Virus record (IMG/VR): IMGVR_UViG_3300023117_000044
Span: 1-36,852 of that record
Source: a virus
Direction: 5' to 3' (one strand)
DNA length: 36,852 bases
Numbering within the stretch: position 1 is the stretch's first letter; each line of letters starts with the position of its first letter. Below are positions 31,273 through 36,852 of this stretch, in pieces. The notes below the pieces were generated by a model, which ran no database searches, had not been told where the DNA came from, and saw only the letters and a list, made by a program, of their open reading frames with translations. The position numbers were made by a program, and so were the translations under genes.

Positions 31273-32408
31273 TTTGGAGAACTCATTATATTATTAGGAT
31301 TCATTCTATTACCAAACTGTTCTGCAATAAATTTACAATCATCAATTAAACTCTCCGAAAGAGTAATGGGTTCAAATCCAAGAGATACTAATCCCTCATT
31401 AGAAACTTCTAATTCATTTTCTGGAAGTTCTTTTCTGGGATTTTCATATAGTTTAACTTCAGCTCCATATTTTTCTTTCAATATATTAGCAAGTTCTAAA
31501 ACGCCCCTTACTTCAGAAACCTGATTAAAAATTCTAACTCTATCTGTATTCTCGGGAGGATTTTCAATAGATAATTTTATACATTGTACTGTATCATTAA
31601 TATGTATAAATGCTCTACGTTGCCCACCAATACCGTATACGGTAAGAGGATGATTAGTAGCAGCTTGAGTAATAAATCTATTTAAGACTGTACCATAAAC
31701 ACCATCATAATCAAATCTATTAACTAAATCTGGATGCAAAGATGTTTCTTCTGTTTGTGTTCCCCAAACTATTCCTTGATGTAAATCTGTTATTCTAAGA
31801 TTCCAGTTTTTATTATAAAATTGAAATATAATTTGATCAAGAGATTTTGTCATGTGGTATATAGAACCAGGATTTGTTGGATATAAAATCGAAACATCTT
31901 TTTCGGTCGAATTTATTTTTACATCTAAATATCCCTCAGGAATAGCACCAAAATCCTTTGAATATCCATACACACCCATCGTTCCTAAATGTACTAAATG
32001 AATATTTGGATTTACATCCACAATCGTACTAAGTAATGTATGTGTTGCTGTAATATTATTATTTACTGTATATCTTCTTTCTGAATCAGAAATCATAGAA
32101 TATGGTGCAGCTCTTTGTTCAGCAAAATGTACAATTGTATCTGGACTAAATTTTTCAATACAATCTTTTAATGCCATAGAATCACATACATCAGCTTGAG
32201 TAAAACCAATTTCCATTTGTAATTTTTTAGCAGTTTCAAGTCTTTTTTCAATGGATTCAATTTTTGTAAGAGATGAACTATTTAAATCTTTATCAATCTT
32301 TCTACGAGATAAATTATCAAGAATATGAACATCGTGACCAACTGCGCTTAGTTTAAGTGCAGTTGGCCATCCGCAAAATCCGTCTCCGCCTAAAATTAGA
32401 ATTTTCAT
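31266..32408 (-). CDS. sqdB: UDP-sulfoquinovose synthase (SQD1/SqdB-like)
   Basis: The enzyme makes UDP-sulfoquinovose from UDP-glucose and sulfite and belongs to the extended SDR family. At 380 residues it is close to plant and bacterial forms (about 390-400). Family-specific features run throughout: GGDGFCGWPTALKL, DNLSRRKID, VHFAEQRAAPYSMI, VNNNITATHTLL, LGTMGVYGY (T143), YHMTKSLDQ (Y184, K188), TDLHQGIVWG, HPDLVNRFDYDGVYGTVLNR (two 10-mers) and LTVYGIGGQRRAFIHI. The Thr-Tyr-Lys triad of SQD1 is complete. It differs from ordinary UDP-glucose epimerases in the QR-APYSM block. This enzyme is known from phototrophs and some alphaproteobacteria; in a phage operon it points to a sulfonated sugar on a phage-directed glycan. 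Confidence 0.93.
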   Translation of the reverse strand: MKILILGGDGFCGWPTALKLSAVGHDVHILDNLSRRKIDKDLNSSSLTKIESIEKRLETAKKLQMEIGFTQADVCDSMALKDCIEKFSPDTIVHFAEQRAAPYSMISDSERRYTVNNNITATHTLLSTIVDVNPNIHLVHLGTMGVYGYSKDFGAIPEGYLDVKINSTEKDVSILYPTNPGSIYHMTKSLDQIIFQFYNKNWNLRITDLHQGIVWGTQTEETSLHPDLVNRFDYDGVYGTVLNRFITQAATNHPLTVYGIGGQRRAFIHINDTVQCIKLSIENPPENTDRVRIFNQVSEVRGVLELANILKEKYGAEVKLYENPRKELPENELEVSNEGLVSLGFEPITLSESLIDDCKFIAEQFGNRMNPNNIMSSPKW

Positions 32409-32415
32409 TTTTATT

Positions 32416-33114
32416 CTACCACCTTTGTGCTAAAGTAAGAACACCACCATGATATCCTTTATGATTATTTTTTCCTGAACTAAGTATTTGATACCACCCC
32501 CACTCACCAGGGAGTAATTCCTTTTTTTTATGTAGAGATATGACTTTGTTACAATCCCAGTCTTTTGGTTTATGTATAATCATAGCATCAGGACTAATCA
32601 TATATTCCCATCGAAGATTACCTTTTTTTTGTAAGCCACCCATAGGTTTTGGATTATCAAGATATACTAAATTCCACCTTCGATGGCCCATACTGATAGG
32701 TCCTTCATTATAAGATTTTTTTAACCATTCGCTATAATTAATATTTTCAGAAAAATAAATATCCCATCTACATCTAATTATTATATCATAATCTTTTTTT
32801 AATTTGGACACTAATGTATTGTGTGCTAATATTTGTTTGGTGGAATTGTATAAGGATTTTCCTTTTTTTTCTTTTCTTTTACTTTGAAAATATGAACCAG
32901 CCCATTCAGTAGTATCCAAAACAGGATCATAATCAATATTAGGTTCAACTTCTGTAATTAAATCATCATAATAAAATAAAATTTGATTTTTCCAAGTATG
33001 TAAGAAAAAGTCTACATCTACATCTTTAAAAGCATATAAACGTCTTTTATCAATTTCTTTTTGCAATATCTTGGTCTGTCTTTGTTGACCACTAATACAT
33101 AATGCTACTTTCAT
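32416..33114 (-). CDS. Putative glycan-modifying protein with RCRWD motif
   Basis: Not assigned to a firm family. The 232 residues start MKVALCISGQQRQ, continue with VDVDFFLHTWKNQ, KDYDIIIRCRWDIYF (RCRxD) and GGLQKKGNLRWEYMI. This order occurs in hypothetical glycosyltransferase-like proteins of capsule and phage glycan clusters. It lies between the UDP-sulfoquinovose synthase (7-nt gap) and the cytidylyltransferase (4-nt overlap). A sugar-transfer role is inferred. Confidence 0.65.
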   Translation of the reverse strand: MKVALCISGQQRQTKILQKEIDKRRLYAFKDVDVDFFLHTWKNQILFYYDDLITEVEPNIDYDPVLDTTEWAGSYFQSKRKEKKGKSLYNSTKQILAHNTLVSKLKKDYDIIIRCRWDIYFSENINYSEWLKKSYNEGPISMGHRRWNLVYLDNPKPMGGLQKKGNLRWEYMISPDAMIIHKPKDWDCNKVISLHKKKELLPGEWGWYQILSSGKNNHKGYHGGVLTLAQRW

Positions 33115-33545
33115 GGGTTATAAGCCTTTGAAATTTTTTCCTTAATTATTGTTGAACTAATCTTTTCAGTATATGGTAAGTAAACAAGAACTATATTACG
33201 AACATCAAGCCATTCTTGAGAAAATCCCATTTGAGCATAGTAATCTTTCTTTGCCCAATCAGTGCCAATAGCAATAATATGTGGTTGTATTTTTTCTATT
33301 GCTTGTGTACTATCAGATCCTGATATATTAGAAATAACTTTGTCAACATAAATGCAGGCTTCTAAGATCTGTCTACGCTGTTCATAGCTATGAAATGGGA
33401 CAAACCCTTTATATTGCTGTATAAATTTATCAGTATTTAGTGATACAACAACAGTATCTGCAAGCTGCTTACACATCCTTAAAAAGTTTACGTGTCCTGC
33501 ATGAAAAAGATCAAAAGTTCCGCCAGTATATAAAATTTTAGTCAT
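33111..33545 (-). CDS. Cytidylyltransferase (TagD/RfaE-like)
   Basis: The 144-residue protein has YTGGTFDLFHAGHVNFLRMC (HxGH), YEQRRQILEAC, IAIGTDWAKKDY and the end motif EKISSTIIKEKI. It fits the small cytidylyltransferases that make CDP-glycerol or activate sugar phosphates. This would supply an activated polyol or sugar for the glycan. It overlaps its upstream and downstream genes by 4 nt each. Confidence 0.85.
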   Translation of the reverse strand: MTKILYTGGTFDLFHAGHVNFLRMCKQLADTVVVSLNTDKFIQQYKGFVPFHSYEQRRQILEACIYVDKVISNISGSDSTQAIEKIQPHIIAIGTDWAKKDYYAQMGFSQEWLDVRNIVLVYLPYTEKISSTIIKEKISKAYNP

Positions 33546-34285
33546 AGTTTAATTCCCGTTAAAAATAGATTATTTTTAAAATAAGAACACTTTGTAATTT
33601 TCAGATTATGCGATAAATTAAGATTATTTATAAGACCCTTAAAGTATGGTAGATTATCGACACCAAAGTTTGCATTATTCTTAAATGCAATAAGAATAAA
33701 ATCATATAGATGATAAAAAGGTTCTATTTTAATGCGTTCCGACATTGGCATTTCGTTAATACTAAATGTTCCAACCAGTAAGCTTTTTTCCTGTGATGGA
33801 TTTAAATTCTGTGGAGTCATTTCGCAAATTTTATAATTGTATTCTTTTCCAAGAGTGTTGTCTAGCCACTTCTTTTGCATTTCTCCCATTATGGAGAAGT
33901 CAACTACATTATATTTTCCTTTGAATCCAGTTTTATAAAAAGACCTACATAAATTACCATAACCTGCACCAATATCTGTAACATGGTTTAGGATCTCTGG
34001 TCCGTAACCTGCATTTTTTAAAATATTGATATAATATGCGGATTGAATAGTAGATATACTATACTGCCCATCAAATCCTAGATAAGGCTTACCGAACGAC
34101 GGATCTTTCAAATCCTGAAAAAAATCTAGCTTTATCATATCCCGATAAAGCGGCGAAGTCAAAGCATTACCAGTAAAATGTGGATGAACAGTGTATGATA
34201 TAGTGTTTTGAGATAGAAAATCATTAGGGTGTGATTTCAATTCAGTCCGTATATTTCTTAAAAAATCTTGCCAATCTTTTTTCAT
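33542..34285 (-). CDS. Putative sugar O-methyltransferase
   Basis: The 247-residue protein has the AdoMet motif VTDIGAGYGNLCRSFYKTG near residues 100-118, KYNVVDFSIMGEMQKKWL and GTFSINEMPMSERIKIEP. The order FDGQYSISTIQSAYYINIL followed by the Gly-rich motif is the pattern of the TIGR04371-like sugar O-methyltransferases. Likely caps or modifies the glycan. Translationally coupled to both neighbours through 4-nt overlaps. Confidence 0.75.
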   Translation of the reverse strand: MKKDWQDFLRNIRTELKSHPNDFLSQNTISYTVHPHFTGNALTSPLYRDMIKLDFFQDLKDPSFGKPYLGFDGQYSISTIQSAYYINILKNAGYGPEILNHVTDIGAGYGNLCRSFYKTGFKGKYNVVDFSIMGEMQKKWLDNTLGKEYNYKICEMTPQNLNPSQEKSLLVGTFSINEMPMSERIKIEPFYHLYDFILIAFKNNANFGVDNLPYFKGLINNLNLSHNLKITKCSYFKNNLFLTGIKL

Positions 34286-34848
34286 TTGGTAAACCTTATG
34301 TCGTATTGATATACTTCATTTCTTTTTACATGTTCTTTTTCAATAGAAAAATTTATAAAACCGTGCTTTTTAAAAAAATCTACATATTCTTCATATGAGG
34401 GAGCTCCTTGATTGTAAACCATGTTTGGTGCCGGCATTTCCGTATATATTGTATTACAGTAATTTAAAATTTCATCACAGTCTGATAAAATATCTAATTC
34501 GGATCCTTGAGTATCAATTTTAATAATATCAGGTAAAGGTATATTAAATTCTGTAAGATGTTTAGTTTTTTTAATCTGTAAATCATAAGAATTAGGATCA
34601 GTATATGCACCGGTCATATCTGTTTCTTTATAATAAGAATCTCCCGTTCCGCCTCTGTAATAAAAATTAACTAATTTATTATCTTTAGATGAAAGTACAC
34701 AATTAAACCAATAATGTTTTTTTAAATCTTTAGGCTTTGTTAATTTATTGTTTGCTTCAAACATATAAGAAATTACATTAGGATTTTTTTTAATAATATT
34801 ACGAGTAAATGATCCTTTATATGCTCCTATATCATATAATATTGTCAT
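34282..34848 (-). CDS. FkbM-type methyltransferase
   Basis: The 188-residue protein has the motif I region LYDIGAYKGSFTRNI, VISYMFEANNKL, the FkbM hallmark DIIKIDTQGSELDIL (residues about 111-125) and a C-terminal YEEYVDFFKKHGF. FkbM-type enzymes methylate sugars and small molecules. The start overlaps the stop of a truncated glycosyltransferase frame (ATGA). Confidence 0.88.
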   Translation of the reverse strand: MTILYDIGAYKGSFTRNIIKKNPNVISYMFEANNKLTKPKDLKKHYWFNCVLSSKDNKLVNFYYRGGTGDSYYKETDMTGAYTDPNSYDLQIKKTKHLTEFNIPLPDIIKIDTQGSELDILSDCDEILNYCNTIYTEMPAPNMVYNQGAPSYEEYVDFFKKHGFINFSIEKEHVKRNEVYQYDIRFTK

Positions 34849-35009
34849 TTGACTAATTCTCTATATTTTTTTAAATTTTCTTCATTATCATCATTTTGAA
34901 AGTATATAATAAGTTCAGAATTGTTTGTGGCCCTAATCCAACTTTTAACTATTTTTTCACACGAATATGGTCGACCTCGAGTTGGACATACTGTTGAAAT
35001 ATTATACAT
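34845..35009 (-). pseudogene. Truncated N-terminus of a glycosyltransferase-like protein
   Basis: A 54-residue frame from ATG 35009 to TGA 34845. The product (NISTVCPTRGRPYSCEKIVK, then SWIRATNNSELIIYFQNDDN) is the opening beta-alpha-beta of a GT2-type glycosyltransferase, which normally runs 200 or more residues. It stops before the catalytic core and the FkbM gene starts in its stop codon. It may be a decayed gene or a small protein kept for translational coupling. It overlaps the upstream GT by 8 nt. Confidence 0.6.
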
Positions 35010-35793
35010 TAATTTTTTCCATCAATTTAGTTATATTTTCACCTTTATCAGGTAGATGATCCTTTAAGAAAAAATGCACAAAGTAAGATTGTTTTAAGTC
35101 TTCGTCATTTACTGTAGAATATAAACAGTTCCATTTCCAATCCATTCTTTGTACATCAATTTTATTTCTTTTTAACCAATAGTTAAGAGTCATTTGATCT
35201 GATTGCCATTTAAACGGACCTATACCATTTATAAAATCTTGTAGCTCTTGTTGTTCTAAAAATTGTTTAGGACTCATTCCTTTTAACACTTCTATCATTT
35301 TATTACTATTATATATTATAACTCCAGAATTAAAAAAAGAGTGTCCAGTTCTTGGTTTTATATCCCAATCTAATTTAAACATAGAAAGCATACTAGAATA
35401 ATTTTTTATTTTCTGTGCGTAATTATCATTTATGGGTAAATCACATTCGTATATACTACCGAGTGCATATTGCTGATTAAAGTTTTCAAATATGTCTGGA
35501 GAATTTGGTCTTATATAAATATCGGCATCTACTACACAACATAGATCATATTTTTTAAAGTAATTAAAAACATTTTCTTTTTCAAAGATTGGCATGTATC
35601 CATATTTTTTCCAGCCTCCGGTTTTACCTTCTCTTTGATTCATAAATGGATTGGGTTTAATTCTAAGAATTGGTTCTCTCTGAACTATATGTTTAGCTCC
35701 TATTCTTTTACAGTATTCACTTACAGAATTAATACAATATTCATATAAATTACTTTTTTGACCAATGCAAACTTGATATATTAATTTTTTCAT
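35002..35793 (-). CDS. GT-A type glycosyltransferase, copy 2 of a tandem pair
   Basis: The 263-residue protein is a paralogue of the gene immediately upstream. Both begin MK(K/R)LIYQV, carry VVDADIYIRPNSPDIF or VAIIDADVWIRPNSPNIF (DxD), FFNSGVIIYNSNK, KWQSDQMTLNYWL and a C-terminal SYFVHFFLKDHLPDKGENI. The pattern is GT8-like. Overlaps its partner by 4 nt. Probably a different donor or acceptor specificity (inference). Confidence 0.8.
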   Translation of the reverse strand: MKKLIYQVCIGQKSNLYEYCINSVSEYCKRIGAKHIVQREPILRIKPNPFMNQREGKTGGWKKYGYMPIFEKENVFNYFKKYDLCCVVDADIYIRPNSPDIFENFNQQYALGSIYECDLPINDNYAQKIKNYSSMLSMFKLDWDIKPRTGHSFFNSGVIIYNSNKMIEVLKGMSPKQFLEQQELQDFINGIGPFKWQSDQMTLNYWLKRNKIDVQRMDWKWNCLYSTVNDEDLKQSYFVHFFLKDHLPDKGENITKLMEKINV

Positions 35794-36569
35794 TGTACAA
35801 ATTCCATCAATTCTTTTATATTTTCTCCATTCATAGGCAATGATTGTTTTTTAAAAAAATGAACAAAGTAGCACTCTTTAATTCGAGTATTTGCAGTAAA
35901 TAAACCGTTCCATCTCCAATCCATATTTTTAATTTTCATATTCTCTTCACGTATCCAAGTATTTAAAAGAGTTTGATCTGTAGACCATTTCCAAGCACCC
36001 ATTCCATCAACAAAAGATTTAAACTCTGGTCGTCTAATAAATTGTGCAGGAGTTTCTCCTCTTAAATATTTCTGAATCTTTTGATTCATAACCATAATAC
36101 CCATATTCATAAATTCTGCACCAAGATTATTCCATTTCCAGTTTACTTTTTTAATTGTAGAATATTGCATTCTTGAATAATCAATAATCTTAGATTTATA
36201 TTGATTTGTAAGAGGCATTTCACGTTCAACTACTCCACCAAAATCATATTCTGGTTCTAGGTCATCAAAAATATTTGGAGAGTTTGGTCTTATCCATACA
36301 TCGGCATCTATAATGGCAACTTGATCATAAGTTTTTAAATAAGAAAAAGCATTTTCTTTTTCGTATATAGGTAAGAAACCGCCATATTTTTCATATGATT
36401 CACGACTACGGTTTGTTACAAACACGTCGGGTTTTATTCTAAGAATGGGAGTTCTTTGTACTTCGTGAGTAATATCATATTTTTTACAATATTCTGCTAC
36501 TGAATTTACACAATGATCATAAAGTTTTAAACGCTTTCCAACGTATACCTGATATATCAATCGTTTCAT
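35790..36569 (-). CDS. GT-A type glycosyltransferase, first gene of the operon
   Basis: The 259-residue protein is the promoter-proximal gene of the long glycan operon, with AGGA upstream of its ATG and a near-consensus promoter 27-55 nt away. Motifs: VAIIDADVWIRPNSPNIF (DxD), FMNMGIMVMNQK, WSTDQTLLNTWI and CYFVHFFKKQSLPMNGENI. Clear paralogue of its downstream neighbour. Likely starts or extends a surface glycan. Confidence 0.82.
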   Translation of the reverse strand: MKRLIYQVYVGKRLKLYDHCVNSVAEYCKKYDITHEVQRTPILRIKPDVFVTNRSRESYEKYGGFLPIYEKENAFSYLKTYDQVAIIDADVWIRPNSPNIFDDLEPEYDFGGVVEREMPLTNQYKSKIIDYSRMQYSTIKKVNWKWNNLGAEFMNMGIMVMNQKIQKYLRGETPAQFIRRPEFKSFVDGMGAWKWSTDQTLLNTWIREENMKIKNMDWRWNGLFTANTRIKECYFVHFFKKQSLPMNGENIKELMEFVQ

Positions 36570-36595
36570 AACGAAATCATCCTATTGTTTTAATT

Positions 36596-36624
36596 ATTAT
36601 ATACTATTATCTATATAATGTAAA
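36596..36624 (-). promoter_or_regulatory. Strong sigma70-type promoter of the glycan operon
   Basis: On the minus strand: TTTACA (36619-36624), 17-nt spacer, TATAAT (36596-36601), a near-perfect consensus. Transcription would start about 20 nt before ATG 36569. No other promoter of this class is seen until 22924, so it may serve the whole run. Confidence 0.82.
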
Positions 36625-36636
36625 TAACTAATTTTA

Positions 36637-36658
36637 GGGTTTACATTTATCTAAACCC
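36637..36658 (-). terminator. Hairpin downstream of the LamG-type gene
   Basis: GGGTTTA and TAAACCC pair (7 bp, 8-nt loop) between the LamG-type gene's stop and the glycan operon promoter. There is no U-run on the coding strand, so it is a weak intrinsic terminator or an mRNA end-stabilising hairpin. Confidence 0.4.
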
Positions 36659-36700
36659 AGTATATAATAAAAGAGTACTTAGTTGAGGATAGGGAAAGTA

Positions 36701-36852
36701 TTATGCTTTAAATGATTCTGTAGGCGGTGTAAAGTTTGCAGTGTATTTTGCCAATCCTCTGGTAATTTTTGCATCTTGTATATACATTTTTATTCCGTAT
36801 GCGTTATAATTATGAAGTCCACCAATTCTTAGTTTTTTAGCTGTATCTGCTC
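36701..36852 (-). CDS. C-terminus of a LamG-like virion protein (start beyond right edge)
   Basis: The minus-strand frame is open to the right edge and ends at TAA 36701. The visible 49 residues end IKMYIQDAKITRGLAKYTAN followed by FTPPTESFKA. This ending (YIQDxRITxGxARYTxNFTPPT) is the conserved last strand region of LamG/concanavalin-like domains in phage structural proteins. It is probably a fibre or decoration protein. The direction is the same as that of the glycan operon, from which it is separated by a hairpin and a new promoter. Confidence 0.75.
   Translation of the reverse strand, partial: ADTAKKLRIGGLHNYNAYGIKMYIQDAKITRGLAKYTANFTPPTESFKA

Noticed and set aside
31266-32408. Calling this gene an ordinary UDP-glucose 4-epimerase
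   Set aside because: The DNLSRRKID, QRAAPYSMI and HPDLVNRFDYDGVYGT blocks are specific to SQD1-like enzymes.

Overview
The window is a piece of an AT-rich, T4-like (contractile-tailed) marine phage genome. The diagnosis rests on the conserved T4 morphogenesis order read leftwards on the minus strand: neck proteins gp13, gp14, gp15, terminase gp16 and gp17, sheath gp18, tube gp19 and portal gp20, together with T4-type late promoters (TATAAATA). Composition and accessory gene types resemble pelagic T4-like phages of SAR11- or picocyanobacteria-type hosts. No photosystem gene is present and the host cannot be fixed from this sequence. No integrase, IS or CRISPR was seen.

Layout, left to right. 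1-15328: virion module, with a large fibre-like protein running off the left edge, gp20 to gp13, then a set of small tail or adhesin genes, one of them clearly richer in G+C. 15331-19191: small, mostly uncharacterised genes, a HAD phosphatase, a SprT-like peptidase, a glycine-zipper exported protein and a lipoprotein peptidase. 19167-21118: a class 3 lipase, a divergent plus-strand PD-(D/E)xK nuclease and a small late gene. 21145-21733: four tRNA genes (Met or Ile2 CAT, Asn GTT, Pro TGG, Arg TCT), with a 22-bp inverted repeat enclosing a structured 52-nt insert between Asn and Pro. 21740-22877: small genes and a zinc peptidase. 22930-36569: a roughly 13.6-kb run of about 21 overlapping or nearly abutting minus-strand genes behind one strong sigma70-type promoter. 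36701 to the right edge: the end of a LamG-type virion gene.

The 13.6-kb run is the most unusual part. It holds many glycosyltransferases (GT-A DxD types and two GT25-like), three methyltransferases (one FkbM, one sugar O-MT), two cytidylyltransferase-fold enzymes, an APS-kinase-like protein, a sulfotransferase and a well-preserved UDP-sulfoquinovose synthase (SQD1/SqdB type). It also holds a class I fructose-bisphosphate aldolase overlapping a phosphorylating GAPDH by 4 nt. My reading (inference) is a phage-encoded pathway that draws triose and hexose phosphates into sugar nucleotides, makes a sulfonated or sulfated, methylated glycan, and places it on the host envelope or the virion.

Regulation can be read fairly directly. 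Six intergenic sites match TTTAC(A/T)-17 nt-TATAAT-like, and two of them share an identical 21-bp block over the -35. They sit in front of accessory genes. TATAAATA sites sit in front of gp18, gp13, the lipase, the nuclease and a small late gene. This suggests an early/late split like that of T4.
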